Of a stretch of 64,000 nt of DNA, positions 9,604 to 18,561 are shown piece by piece. The notes beneath the pieces were generated by a model. The model had not been told where the DNA came from. It was given only the letters and a program-made list of their open reading frames with translations, and did no database searches. The stretch is from positions 154,753-218,752 of the forward strand of contig NZ_JAUFPN010000197.1 of the NCBI RefSeq assembly GCF_030409335.1. Direction: 5' to 3'. Position 1 is the stretch's first letter; the number at the start of each line of letters is the position of its first letter. The DNA is from Paeniroseomonas aquatica (GTDB taxonomy: Bacteria; Pseudomonadota; Alphaproteobacteria; Acetobacterales; Acetobacteraceae). Both the position numbers and the translations under genes were made by a program.

Positions 9604-9768
9604 GCCTCAATCGGTACTCGCTGGCGTGTGGGCGCGGCCCCGACCGCAACCACCAACCTAGGCGCCAAGTCCTGAAGAAGGCGTTGACGATGCTCGGGCC
9701 CGGGGCCGGCTGGACCGGGCGGCGGCCGCGTCGCAGGATGCCGCGACCAGACCGGGGAGGATGGCCGT

Positions 9769-10740
9769 ATGCGGCGTCGAGATCTGCTGCTGGCCGGGGC
9801 CGCCCTGCCGCTGGCCGCCCGGGCGCAGCCGGCCTTCCCCGACCGGCCGCTGCGGCTGGTGGTGCCCTTCGCCGCCGGGACCAGCTCGGATATCCAGGGC
9901 CGGCTGATCGCCAGCCGCATGGGCGAGACGCTGGGCCAGCCGGTCGTGGTGGAGAACCGCGCCGGCGGCGGCGGCACCCTCGGGGCCGAGGCGGTGGCCA
10001 AGGCGCGGCCGGATGGCCATAGCCTGCTGCTCGGCTCGAATGGGCCGCTGACGGTGAACCCGGTCATCCAGCCCCGCATGCCCTACGACGTGGACACCGA
10101 ACTGGCGCCCATCGCCCTGGTCAGCCGCAGCCCGCTGACCCTGGCGGTGAAGGCGGACAGCCCGATCCGCAGCCTGGCGGAGCTGGTGGCGGCGGCGAAG
10201 GCGAAGCCGGGGGAGATCACCATCGGCTCCTCCGGCCAGGGCAGCGCCACCCATTTCCTGATCGAGCAATTCATGGCCGCGGCCGGGATCCGGCTGACCC
10301 ATGTCCCCTACCGCGGCAGCAGCCAGTCCATCCCGGACCTCATTGCCGGCAACGTGCAGGTGGTGATGGGGGAAGTCTCGACCACCACGCCGGTCTGGCG
10401 CGGCGGGCTGGTGCGCATCCTGGCGACCACCGGCCTGACCCGCTCGCCGCTGGTGCCGGATGTCGCCACCCTCATCGAGCAGGGCTTTCCCGGGCTCGAC
10501 GGCGGTAGCTGGGCGGCGCTGATGACGACGGGCGGCACGCCGGAGGCGGCGATCCGGACCCTGGCGGCCGCGGCGAATGCGGCGCTGGCCGATCCCTCCT
10601 ACCAGGCGCGCCAGGCCGAGGTCGGGGCGCAGCTCTCCGAGGCGGCGGTGCGGTCCCCGGCCGGGCTCGCCGCCTGGCTGCGCGAGGAGCGGGCACGGAC
10701 CCGGGCGACGGCGGCGCAGGCCGGCATCCGGGGCGAGTAG
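9769..10740 (+). CDS. Bug/TctC-type solute-binding protein of a tripartite tricarboxylate transporter
   Basis: The 323-residue protein starts with a twin-arginine-like signal (MRRRDLLLAGAALPLAARAQ). It continues with the Bug signature FPDRPLRLVVPFAAGTSSDI and VVVENRAGGGGTLGAEAVAK, then HVPYRGSSQSIPDLIAGNVQ. Bug proteins bind small carboxylates in the periplasm. No TctA or TctB membrane genes are in the window, so this is one of the many orphan copies typical of such genomes. ATG 9769 has GGGGAGG about 9 bases upstream. An MFS permease of the anion:cation symporter family follows 60 bases downstream and might share the substrate class. Confidence 0.9.
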   Translation: MRRRDLLLAGAALPLAARAQPAFPDRPLRLVVPFAAGTSSDIQGRLIASRMGETLGQPVVVENRAGGGGTLGAEAVAKARPDGHSLLLGSNGPLTVNPVIQPRMPYDVDTELAPIALVSRSPLTLAVKADSPIRSLAELVAAAKAKPGEITIGSSGQGSATHFLIEQFMAAAGIRLTHVPYRGSSQSIPDLIAGNVQVVMGEVSTTTPVWRGGLVRILATTGLTRSPLVPDVATLIEQGFPGLDGGSWAALMTTGGTPEAAIRTLAAAANAALADPSYQARQAEVGAQLSEAAVRSPAGLAAWLREERARTRATAAQAGIRGE

Positions 10741-10800
10741 CCGGCGGCGAACATTCCCCGGCCTCGTGCGTTGCCGCGCGACCACCGGAGGGAACCAGGA

Positions 10801-12117
10801 ATGTCTGCCACCACGGCTTCGGCCATCGAGAAGGAAACCATGGCGCGCGTGTCGCGCCGCCTGATCCCTTTTCTCATTCTCTGCTACTTCATCGCCTATC
10901 TCGACCGGGTGAACGTCGGCTTCGCCGCCCTCGAGATGAACCGCGACCTGGGCCTGTCGCCCACCGTCTATGCCTGGGGCGCTGGCGTCTTCTTCCTGGC
11001 CTACTTCCTGTTCGAGGTGCCGAGCAACGTCATCCTGGAGAAGGTCGGCGCCCGGCGCTGGATCGCCCGGATCATGTTCACCTGGGGCCTGCTCTCGGGC
11101 TGCATGGCCTTCGTGGTCGGCCCCTGGAGCCTCTATTCGGTGCGGGCGCTGCTGGGCATCGCCGAGGCCGGCTTCTTCCCCGGCATCATCCTCTATCTCA
11201 CCTACTGGTTCCCGGCCGCCTACCGGGCGCGGATCGTCGGATCCTTCATGGTGGCGATCCCGGTCTCGACCGTCATCGGCGCCCCGGTCTCCGGGATGCT
11301 GCTGGGGCTCGACGGCCTGGCCGGGCTGGCCGGCTGGCAGTGGCTGTTCATTATCGAGGCGCTGCCGGCCCTGCTGCTGTCTGTCGTGGTGCTGACCTTC
11401 CTGACCGACCGCCCGAGCGAGGCCGAATGGCTGCGGCCTGACCAGCGCCAGTGGCTGGCCAGGACTCTGGAGGAGGAGCGGCGCACCAAGGAATCCGTGG
11501 TGCATTTCACCCTCGGCCAGGCGCTGCGCAATCCGCGGGTGATCGGCCTGGGCTTCGTCTACTTCGGGATCGTCGCCTCGAACTATGGCCTGTCCTTCTG
11601 GCTGCCGCAGATCGTCAAGGGCTTCGGCCTCTCGAACGTGGCGACCGGCTTCGTCACCGCGCTGCCCTACCTGTTCGGCGCCGTGGCGATGGTCCTCTGG
11701 GGCCGGCACTCGGACCGTAAGGGGGAACGGGTCTGGCATACCGCCGGTGCGGCCTTCGTCGCCGCCATCGGACTCGGGGCCGGGGCGCTGGGCGTCAGCC
11801 CGGTGGTGACCATGGCGCTGCTCTGCTTCGCCGCGCTCGGCATCTTCGGCGCGCTGCCGCCCTTCTGGACCCTGCCGACCGCGCTGCTGTCGGGCACCGC
11901 CGCCGCGGGGGGCATCGCGCTGATCAACTCGATCGGCAACCTCTCGGGCTTCGTCGGCCCCTATGCCGTCGGCTGGGTGCGGGAGGCGACCGGCAGCTTT
12001 CCGCTGGCGCTGCTGGTGCTGGCCGCGCTGCCCATGGCGGCCGGGTTCCTGGTGCTGGCGATGGGGCACGACCCGGCACTGGAGCAGCCGCGGCGGAAGC
12101 CGGTGCCGGCGGAATAG
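10801..12117 (+). CDS. MFS transporter, anion:cation symporter (ACS) family
   Basis: The 438-residue protein has 12 predicted membrane helices. The first carries the ACS signature CYFIAYLDRVNVGFAAL, and the loop after helix 2 is followed by FFLAYFLFEVPSNVILEKVG and RIMFTWGLLSG. ACS members import organic anions such as phthalate, hexuronates, tartrate or vitamins with protons or sodium. ATG 10801 is preferred because GGAGG lies 13 bases upstream; an in-frame ATG 30 bases earlier lacks one. It follows the Bug gene and is convergent with a CoA-transferase gene, separated by a strong hairpin. Confidence 0.88.
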   Translation: MSATTASAIEKETMARVSRRLIPFLILCYFIAYLDRVNVGFAALEMNRDLGLSPTVYAWGAGVFFLAYFLFEVPSNVILEKVGARRWIARIMFTWGLLSGCMAFVVGPWSLYSVRALLGIAEAGFFPGIILYLTYWFPAAYRARIVGSFMVAIPVSTVIGAPVSGMLLGLDGLAGLAGWQWLFIIEALPALLLSVVVLTFLTDRPSEAEWLRPDQRQWLARTLEEERRTKESVVHFTLGQALRNPRVIGLGFVYFGIVASNYGLSFWLPQIVKGFGLSNVATGFVTALPYLFGAVAMVLWGRHSDRKGERVWHTAGAAFVAAIGLGAGALGVSPVVTMALLCFAALGIFGALPPFWTLPTALLSGTAAAGGIALINSIGNLSGFVGPYAVGWVREATGSFPLALLVLAALPMAAGFLVLAMGHDPALEQPRRKPVPAE

Positions 12118-12135
12118 GCAGCCGGCCGGGCCTGG

Positions 12136-12160
12136 CCCGGCCCGGCGGCGCCGGGCCGGG
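12136..12160. terminator. Hairpin between convergent MFS and CoA-transferase genes
   Basis: CCCGGCCCGGC and GCCGGGCCGGG form a perfect 11-bp stem with a 3-base loop in the 51-base gap between two converging genes. It lacks a clear T-tract on either side, but its place and strength suit a two-way transcription end. Confidence 0.5.
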
Positions 12161-12168
12161 GAGGCGCC

Positions 12169-13356
12169 TCAGACGACCCTCTGCGCCTGCAGCGCCGCGA
12201 TCTCGCCCGGGCCGTAGCCGAGCTCCTGCAGCACGCCCTGGGTGTCGGCGCCCATCACCGGCGGCGGGCTGTCCACCCGCGGGCCGCCATGCGCCAGCTT
12301 GAAGGCGGCGACCGGCACGCCGAAGGGGCCGGGCAGGCCGGGTGCGCCATCCGGGAACATGTGCACCACGCCGCGGCTGGCGAGGTGGGGGTCGGCCAGC
12401 GTCTCCTCCATCCGGCGGACCCGGGCGGCGGGGACGTGCTTCGACTGCAGGTAGGTCTCCCATTCATCCGCGGTGCGGGTCAGCATGATGTCGGCCAGCA
12501 CCGCTTCCTCCCGGTCGCGGTCGGCGGTGCGGGCGGGGTTGTCGGCCTTGGTCAGCTCCGGGCGGCCAAGCGCCTCCCATAGCCGCTTCTGCTGGCGCAG
12601 GTTGCTGGCGCCCAGCATCACCATGCCGTCCCTGGTCTGGTAGGCGCTGTTGGTGGCATGGACATGCTTGTTGCCGGAGGGCTTGGCGCCCTTGCCGGTG
12701 CGGAGGAAGGCGGCGACGTGGCTCGCCTGCATCATCAGCGCCACGTCGAGCATGGCGAGGTCGATGCGTTGCCCGCGGCCGGTCCTCTCCCGCTGGAACA
12801 GCGCGGCCGACAGCGCGAAGGCCCCCATGGTGCCGGTCGCATAGTCGATCGCCGGGGCGCCGAATTTGATCGGGTGCACCTCCGGCGTGCCGGTCGCCGC
12901 CATGATGCCCGAGGTCGCCTGGATAACGTGGTCATAGGCGGTCTGGCTGCCGCGCGGGCCGCCATGGCCGAAGGCCGAGATCGAGCAGTAGATCAGCTTC
13001 GGGTTGAGCGCCGAGAGAACGTCATAGCCCAGGCCGAGGGTGTCGAAGGCGCCGGGGCGGAAATTCTCGACCAGGATGTCGGCGGTCGACACCAGCCTGC
13101 GGAGTACCTCCCGCCCGGCCTCGGTCTTGAGGTCGAGGGTGACGGAGCGCTTGTTGGCGCCCTGGGTGACGAAGTAGCTGCCCATGTTGGCCAGGTTGCC
13201 GGCGAGGTCGGGGCCGCTGTCGCGGCTCTGGTCCGGGTCGTCGGGATGCTCGACCTTGATCACGTCGGCGCCGAGCAGGGCCAGCTGGTAGGCGGCGAAG
13301 GGGCCGGCCAGCACATGGGTGATATCGATGATGCGGATGCCCTCGAATGGCCGCAT
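12169..13356 (-). CDS. CaiB/BaiF (class III) CoA-transferase
   Basis: The 395-residue protein matches the class III CoA-transferase family, whose members are interlocked dimers. Visible landmarks are RPFEGIRIIDITHVLAGPFA at the start, DVIKVEHPD, the LDLKTEAGREVLRRLV segment, and Asp171 in GAPAIDYATG, the position of the catalytic aspartate that forms the acyl anhydride. It moves CoA between carboxylic acids in the cytoplasm; the acids are unknown. ATG 13356 has GGGAG about 10 bases upstream. It is divergent from an MFS gene (92-base gap), which suggests a shared control region and possibly a shared substrate. Confidence 0.88.
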   Translation of the reverse strand: MRPFEGIRIIDITHVLAGPFAAYQLALLGADVIKVEHPDDPDQSRDSGPDLAGNLANMGSYFVTQGANKRSVTLDLKTEAGREVLRRLVSTADILVENFRPGAFDTLGLGYDVLSALNPKLIYCSISAFGHGGPRGSQTAYDHVIQATSGIMAATGTPEVHPIKFGAPAIDYATGTMGAFALSAALFQRERTGRGQRIDLAMLDVALMMQASHVAAFLRTGKGAKPSGNKHVHATNSAYQTRDGMVMLGASNLRQQKRLWEALGRPELTKADNPARTADRDREEAVLADIMLTRTADEWETYLQSKHVPAARVRRMEETLADPHLASRGVVHMFPDGAPGLPGPFGVPVAAFKLAHGGPRVDSPPPVMGADTQGVLQELGYGPGEIAALQAQRVV

Positions 13357-13448
13357 GGCTCGTTTCTCCCTCTTCTTGGTCGGGCGACTATGGCCGCGGC
13401 CGCGGTTTGGCGCCATCCTGCGGGCAAGACCTGGGGGAAACGACCGGA

Positions 13449-14675
13449 GTGACCGCATCCGCGGCGGCATCGCCGCGCCTGATCGACGTGCCCGACTTCC
13501 GCCGCCTCTGGTGCGTCGGCCTGGTCGTTTTCCTGGTGCGCTGGCTGGAATTGCTGGCGGTCAGCCTCTTCGTCTACCAGGCGACGGGATCGGCCTTCCT
13601 CGTCACAATGATGGGCATGCTGCGCATCCTGCCGATGGGGCTCTTCGGCGCCCTGCTGGGGGCCGTGGCGGACCGGGTGGAGGCACGGACGGCGCTGCTC
13701 GGCATCGTTCTCGCCAGCCTGCTGACCTCGCTCGTGCTGGCCGGCCTCGCCTGGGGCGGGATGCTGGCGGTTTGGCACCTGGCGGTGGCCAGCTTCATCA
13801 ACGGGCTCGGCTGGGCGGCCGACAACCCGGTGCGACGTATGATGATCGGCCAGGTGGTCGGCCCGGCGCGGATGGGCGCGGCCATGTCCGCCGACGTCGG
13901 CAGCAACAACGCCAGCCGGATGCTGGGGCCGACGCTGTCGGGGCTGATCTTCGCCACGGTCGGGATCGAGGGCGCCTTCGTCGTCTCGGTGCTGCTCTAT
14001 GGCCTCGGCATGGTCGCCGCCTGGCGGCTGCGCTACCGCAGCGGCGTGCAGCCGGCGGGCGGCGAGGGCGTCCTCGCCCGCATCGCCGAAGGGGTCGCGG
14101 TGGTGCGGCGGGACCCGCGGCTGGTCGGGACGCTCGCCGTCACCGTCATCTTCAACATCTTCGGCTGGCCCTTCACCAGCCTGATCCCGGTGGTCGGCCA
14201 GGACCACCTGCTGCTGGCGCCGCAGGGGATCGGCCTGCTGGCCAGCATGGATGGCGTCGGCGCCTTCGCCGGGGCGCTGGCCATGGCGGCCTGGGCGAAG
14301 CCCACCAATTACGCCCGCTGCTACCTCGGCGGGGTGAGCATCTATTTCGCCACCCAGGTCGCCTTCGCCCTGGCGCCGCATCCGCTGCTGGCGGGGGGAG
14401 CGCTGTTCTTCACCGGCTTTGGCCAGGCCGGGTTCAGCATCATGCAAGCGACGCTGGTCTACCTGTTGGCGCCGGCGGAGGTGCGGAGCCGGGTGCTCGG
14501 GCTGCTCTCGGTCTGCATCGGGCTGGGGCCGATCGGCTTCGTCCATATCGGGCTGCTGGCCGATGCGCTCGGGGCGCAATGGGCCTGCGTCATCAGCGGG
14601 GCGGAGGGGTTGCTGGCCATGCTGCTCACGCGCAGGCTGTGGCGACCTATCCAGGGAGCAACGGCCAATGAATGA
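13449..14675 (+). CDS. MFS transporter (EntS/DHA3-like)
   Basis: The 408-residue protein has about 12 membrane helices. The pattern is that of the enterobactin-exporter/DHA3 group: DFRRLWCVGLVVFLVRWLEL at the start, FLVTMMGMLRILPMGLFGAL and the charged loop ADRVEARTALL after helix 2. The likely start is GTG 13449 (VTASAAASPRLID), with GGGGGAAA about 10 bases upstream. An in-frame ATG 102 bases earlier would add a low-complexity tail. The last 8 bases overlap the start of the enolase-superfamily gene (ATGAATGA), so the two genes are translationally coupled. The cargo may be the enzyme's substrate or product. Confidence 0.8.
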   Translation: MTASAAASPRLIDVPDFRRLWCVGLVVFLVRWLELLAVSLFVYQATGSAFLVTMMGMLRILPMGLFGALLGAVADRVEARTALLGIVLASLLTSLVLAGLAWGGMLAVWHLAVASFINGLGWAADNPVRRMMIGQVVGPARMGAAMSADVGSNNASRMLGPTLSGLIFATVGIEGAFVVSVLLYGLGMVAAWRLRYRSGVQPAGGEGVLARIAEGVAVVRRDPRLVGTLAVTVIFNIFGWPFTSLIPVVGQDHLLLAPQGIGLLASMDGVGAFAGALAMAAWAKPTNYARCYLGGVSIYFATQVAFALAPHPLLAGGALFFTGFGQAGFSIMQATLVYLLAPAEVRSRVLGLLSVCIGLGPIGFVHIGLLADALGAQWACVISGAEGLLAMLLTRRLWRPIQGATANE

Positions 14676-15765
14676 CCTGACGATCAAGGACGTCCGCACG
14701 ACCCTGCTGCAACTCCCGTGGCAGGACGACCCCTGGCTGTTCGGCCATGCGCTGGGCGCCACGCGGGACCTGGTGGTGGTCGAGGTGGTCACCGCCTCCG
14801 GCATCACCGGCATGGGCTACCTGCACCTGCTGAGCCTGCCCCTGCAGCGCACCATCGGCGCCTGCATCGCCGAGGCGATGGCGCCGCGCATCATCGGCCG
14901 GCAGGCGACCGACGTGGAGGCGATCTGGCGCGACCTCTGGCGCACCACGCTGACGGGCGGCCGCGGCGGCGTGGCGATGATGGCGCAGTCGGCGATCGAC
15001 ATCGCGCTCTGGGATGCGGTCGGCAAATCCGCCGGGCTGCCGCTGCACCGGCTCTGGGGCCATTACCGCAGCGAGATCCCGATCTACGGCAGCGGCTGCT
15101 TCCGCGGCGCGCTGGGCGACGGGATGATCGCCAAGGCGAAATACTACGTCGAGCAGGGCTACCGGGCGATCAAGATGCAGGTCGCCCATGTCGGCGACGT
15201 CCGCACCGACATCGACAACGTCCGCCGCATGCGCGATGCGGTCGGCCCCGACGTCGAGATCATGATCGACGTGAACATGGGCTGGAGCGCCGATACCGCC
15301 ATCCTCGCCGGCCGCGCCTTCGAGGCGTTCGACGTCTACTGGCTCGAGGAGCCGGTGCTGGCCGACGACTTCGCCGGCTATGCCCGCTGCGCCGAGGCGC
15401 TGGACCTGCGCGTGGTCGGCGGCGAGACGCATTTCGGCCGCGCCGACCTCAAGCCCTTCTTCGAGAACCCCCGCCTGCCCATCCTGCAGCCGGACCCGAT
15501 GCGCGGCGGGCTGACCGAGCTGCGGAAGATCGCCACGGTCGCCGAGACCTGGGGCATGACCATGGCGCCGCACCTCTTCCCGGAGCTGAACGTGCACATC
15601 CTGGCCAGCATCCCGAACGGGATCTGGGCGGAGCAGATGGGGCTGCTGGACGACCTCTGGGTGAGGCACCCGAAGATCAGCAACGGCATGATCACCGCGC
15701 CGGAGACGCCGGGGCATGGGCTGGCGTTCAAGCCGGAGGTGATGAAGGACTTCGTGCTGAAGTGA
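14668..15765 (+). CDS. Mandelate racemase/muconate lactonizing enzyme family protein
   Basis: The 365-residue protein has an N-terminal capping domain (about 1-125) and a TIM barrel. Metal ligands are Asp201 (IMIDVNMGW), Glu227 (WLEEP) and Glu253 (GGETHFGRAD). A second-base dyad is seen as Asp276 (QPDP) and His302 (APHLFPELN). Where racemases have Lys-x-Lys on strand 2, this protein reads Lys169-Met-Gln171, so the usual catalytic lysine is a glutamine. This favours a one-base dehydration of a sugar acid or hydroxy-acid over racemisation, which is inference. The start overlaps the preceding MFS gene by 8 bases; GGGAG lies 10 bases upstream. Confidence 0.88.
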   Translation: MNDLTIKDVRTTLLQLPWQDDPWLFGHALGATRDLVVVEVVTASGITGMGYLHLLSLPLQRTIGACIAEAMAPRIIGRQATDVEAIWRDLWRTTLTGGRGGVAMMAQSAIDIALWDAVGKSAGLPLHRLWGHYRSEIPIYGSGCFRGALGDGMIAKAKYYVEQGYRAIKMQVAHVGDVRTDIDNVRRMRDAVGPDVEIMIDVNMGWSADTAILAGRAFEAFDVYWLEEPVLADDFAGYARCAEALDLRVVGGETHFGRADLKPFFENPRLPILQPDPMRGGLTELRKIATVAETWGMTMAPHLFPELNVHILASIPNGIWAEQMGLLDDLWVRHPKISNGMITAPETPGHGLAFKPEVMKDFVLK

Positions 15766-15772
15766 GCGGACA

Positions 15773-15805
15773 GGTCGGGGCGGGAATACCGGTCCCGCCC
15801 CGACC
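15773..15805. terminator. Strong two-way terminator hairpin
   Basis: GGTCGGGGCGGGA and TCCCGCCCCGACC form a perfect 13-bp stem with a 7-base loop, exactly between two converging stop codons (15765 and 15811). It can end transcription from both sides. Confidence 0.75.
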
Positions 15806-15810
15806 CTAAC

Positions 15811-17004
15811 TTACTCCGCCAGCGACGCGATCGCCGCCGCCACGCCGCCCGGGGCATGCGGCACGCCGGCGACCTTCATCGCCAGCTCCACCGTCGCCAG
15901 GGTGCCGAGGATCATCGGCTCGTTCAGGTCGCCGAGGTGGCCGATGCGGAAGACCTTGCCGCCGAGCGGCCCCAGCCCGCCGCCGAGCGAGACGTTGTAC
16001 TTCTGCAGGGCGATGGCGCGCAGGGCATCGGCGTTGACGCCCTCGGGCATCATGATGGCGGTGACGCTGTCGGAGTAGCGGCTTGGGTTGAGGCAGAAGA
16101 GCTGCGGGCCGTTGTTGCCGGACCAGTGCTGCACCGCGGCGCGCACCGCGCGGGCCAGGCGGGAATGGCGAAGGAAGACGTTCTCCAGCCCCTCCTCCTG
16201 CTCGATCAGCCGGAGCGCTTCCTGCAGCATGTAGAAGAAGCTGATCGGCACGGTGCCGACGAAGCTCTTGTGCGGCCGGGCCAGCATGTTGGTCCAGTTG
16301 AAGTAGTGCTTCGGCAGCTTCGAGGTCTTGTGGACCTCCATCGCCTTGTTCGAGACGCCGTTGAAGCTCATGCCGGTGTGCAGCATGAGGCCCTTCTGGC
16401 TGCCGCCGACCGCGGCATCGACGCCCCATTCATCCATGCGGAAGTCGAGCGAACCGAGCGAGGAGATGGTGTCGGCCATCAGCAGCGCCGGGTGGCCGGC
16501 GGCGTCGATCGCGGCGCGGACCTCGGGTACCGGGATCATCATGCCGGTCGCGGTCTCGTTGTGGACGACGCAGACCGCCTTGATGGCATGGCCGGTGTCG
16601 GCGGCGAGCGCCGCCTTCACCGCGGCGATGTCGACGCCGCGGCGCCAGTCGGCCTCGACGGTGCGGACCTCCATCCCGAGGTCCTCGGCCATCTTGGCCC
16701 AGGAAATCGAGAAGTAGCCGCTCTCGATGATCAGGATGGTGTCGCCGGCCGAGAGCAGGTTGACTAGGCAGGCTTCCCAGGCGGCGTGGCCGGAGCCGGT
16801 GTAGAGGAAGATGTTCTGCTCGGTCTTGAGGATGCGCTTCAGCCCGGCGATGCAGCCGTCGTAGACCTCGATGAAGTTCGGGTCGTTGAAGTCCATGGTC
16901 TGGTGCGCGCCGGCGAGCAGCACGGAATCCGGGATGTTGGTCGGACCGGGATTGGCGAAGAACTGGCGGCCTCGGGGCTTCCGGGCAGGCTGCGTCGCGC
17001 TCAT
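15811..17004 (-). CDS. Class V aminotransferase (alanine/serine-glyoxylate aminotransferase type)
   Basis: The 397-residue protein is a fold-type I PLP enzyme. The start NPGPTNIPDSVLLAGAHQ is typical of the AGT/SGAT group. The cofactor pocket shows TGSGHAAWEA, the Asp of LLMADTISSLGS, and the Schiff-base lysine in VGGSQKGLMLHTGMS. It moves an amino group between alanine or serine and glyoxylate or a related oxo acid in the cytoplasm. ATG 17004 is preferred over the ATG nine bases upstream because AAGGGA then has normal spacing. It is last in a four-gene minus-strand run (GST, metallo-hydrolase, carboxymuconolactone-decarboxylase-like protein, aminotransferase), apparently a catabolic operon. 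Confidence 0.88.
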   Translation of the reverse strand: MSATQPARKPRGRQFFANPGPTNIPDSVLLAGAHQTMDFNDPNFIEVYDGCIAGLKRILKTEQNIFLYTGSGHAAWEACLVNLLSAGDTILIIESGYFSISWAKMAEDLGMEVRTVEADWRRGVDIAAVKAALAADTGHAIKAVCVVHNETATGMMIPVPEVRAAIDAAGHPALLMADTISSLGSLDFRMDEWGVDAAVGGSQKGLMLHTGMSFNGVSNKAMEVHKTSKLPKHYFNWTNMLARPHKSFVGTVPISFFYMLQEALRLIEQEEGLENVFLRHSRLARAVRAAVQHWSGNNGPQLFCLNPSRYSDSVTAIMMPEGVNADALRAIALQKYNVSLGGGLGPLGGKVFRIGHLGDLNEPMILGTLATVELAMKVAGVPHAPGGVAAAIASLAE

Positions 17005-17111
17005 GGCGTCCATTTCCCTTGGGGTACGGCTTCGGTGCTTGGTCATCCCATGGCTTGCGGCGGTTGCCCAGGGAAGAATTGCCCGGGGGGAGGCGCCCCC
17101 GCAGCCCGGCC

Positions 17112-17660
17112 TCAGACCGGGAAGGGGTACTTCCTGAGATAGGGCATGTAGCTCTCCTCCACGTCGATCTCGAAGGAGGCGAGGGTGCGGACCACGGCGC
17201 AGTAGAAGCCGCAGGTGACCACCAGGTCCATGATGCAGTCGTTCGGCAGCTCGGCGCGCAGCGCGGCGAAGGTGTCGTAGTGGACGCCGGGGCCGTCGTG
17301 GATCTCCCGCGCCGCCTTCAGCACCAGCCGCGCCAGGGGCTCGAGGCCGCTGGTGCCGCCGCCGCTCTCGAGGATCAGGGCCTCGATGTCGCCATCGGTG
17401 ACGCCGAAGTCGTAGCCGATCTTCACATGATGCGACCATTCATAGGGCGAGCGCGCCAGCCAGCCGACCTGCAGGATGGCGAGCTCGCGCAGCCGCGCAT
17501 CCAGCTTGGTCTTGTAGCGGATGTACTGGCCGAGCCCGGAGAAGGCCCGCATCGCATCCGGGTTGTGGACCAGCGTCTTGTACAGGTTGATGTCGCGCGA
17601 CAGCAGCCCCTGGTCCTCGGGCTTGAGGTCGGCCTTCTCCAGGTAGGGCAGGCGGGCCAT
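17112..17660 (-). CDS. Carboxymuconolactone decarboxylase-family protein
   Basis: The 182-residue, helix-rich protein has the family core LRELAILQVGWLARSPYEW followed by SHHVKIGYDFG. The Glu-Trp and His of that segment are the family's conserved polar residues. It lacks the CxxC of AhpD-type peroxidase partners, so a decarboxylase/lactonase-like or non-redox role is more likely than a thiol one. The C-terminal DLVVTCGFYCAVVRTLASFE is a common ending in proteobacterial paralogs of this family. It lies 18 bases downstream of the metallo-hydrolase gene and 107 bases before the aminotransferase gene, in one transcription direction. Confidence 0.85.
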   Translation of the reverse strand: MARLPYLEKADLKPEDQGLLSRDINLYKTLVHNPDAMRAFSGLGQYIRYKTKLDARLRELAILQVGWLARSPYEWSHHVKIGYDFGVTDGDIEALILESGGGTSGLEPLARLVLKAAREIHDGPGVHYDTFAALRAELPNDCIMDLVVTCGFYCAVVRTLASFEIDVEESYMPYLRKYPFPV

Positions 17661-17677
17661 GGGCGTTTCCTCGCTTC

Positions 17678-18550
17678 TTATGGTTTCAGGAAATTGTAGC
17701 GGAAGCCGTCGGCGCCGGCGCTGACCCGGCCGGCGGTGGCGCCGGGGAAGTGGATCGGCAGCACCACGACCGGCGTCTCCGCCACCTCGGCGAGGAAGCC
17801 GCGGCGGCTCTCGGCGGCCTGCTTCGCATCCCAGTCGAAGATGGTGGACCAGCCGGGCTCGCGGACCTGCAGCGCGTGATGCATCAGATCACCGGTGACC
17901 ACGGCGCGCTGGCCGCCGGAGGAGATGTTCACGCAGCAATGGCAGGGCGAATGGCCCGGGGTGGGGGAGAGCCAGACGGTATCGTCGAGCGAGAAATCAT
18001 CGTCGACCAGCAGCGCCTGGCCGGCGGCGACGACCGGCTCGCAATTGTACGTCCAGACATTGCCGGGCGGCTGCGCGCCGCGCGCCGTCGCCTCCTCCCA
18101 GGCGGCGTATTCGCCCTTGTGGAAGACATACTTCGCGCGTGGGAAGGTCGGCACCCAGCGGCCGTTCACCAGCCTTGTGTTCCAGCCGCAGTGGTCGATG
18201 TGGAGGTGGGTGCAGAAGACGTAGTCGATGTCCTCGAAGCGCAGTCCCGCGGCGGCGAAGCCGTCGAGCCAGGGCTGCTTCGGGAAGTCCATCGGCGGCG
18301 GATAGCCCTTGTCCTCGCCGGTGCAGGTATCGACCAGGATGGTGTGCTTCGGGGTGCGGATGACGAAGGTCTGGTAGGTGATGACCATGCGGCCGCTCGC
18401 CTGGTCGAAGACGACAGGGTCCATCTCGGCCAGGTGCCGGGCGCCGATGATGGGGTCGTAGGCCGGGAACATGCTGTCCGGGGTTCGCCAGGGACCGTCC
18501 CGTTCGACGATGCTGGTGATGGTGACGTCGCCGATCCGCAGCTCCTGCAC
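17678..18550 (-). CDS. Metallo-beta-lactamase-fold hydrolase
   Basis: The 290-residue protein carries the metal motif CTHLHIDHCGWNT (HxHxDH), a later SPTPGHSPCHCCV histidine, VVTGDLMHH for the bridging Asp, and a terminal LPIHFPG histidine. It therefore looks like an active two-zinc enzyme. Family members hydrolyse lactones, esters or thioesters. With no signal peptide it acts in the cytoplasm. It follows the GST gene by 11 bases and precedes the carboxymuconolactone-decarboxylase-like gene by 17, so an operonic step such as lactone opening is plausible but not shown. A second protein of the same length at 31655 has a similar layout. Confidence 0.87.
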   Translation of the reverse strand: MQELRIGDVTITSIVERDGPWRTPDSMFPAYDPIIGARHLAEMDPVVFDQASGRMVITYQTFVIRTPKHTILVDTCTGEDKGYPPPMDFPKQPWLDGFAAAGLRFEDIDYVFCTHLHIDHCGWNTRLVNGRWVPTFPRAKYVFHKGEYAAWEEATARGAQPPGNVWTYNCEPVVAAGQALLVDDDFSLDDTVWLSPTPGHSPCHCCVNISSGGQRAVVTGDLMHHALQVREPGWSTIFDWDAKQAAESRRGFLAEVAETPVVVLPIHFPGATAGRVSAGADGFRYNFLKP

Positions 18551-18561
18551 GGCGTGGCTCC

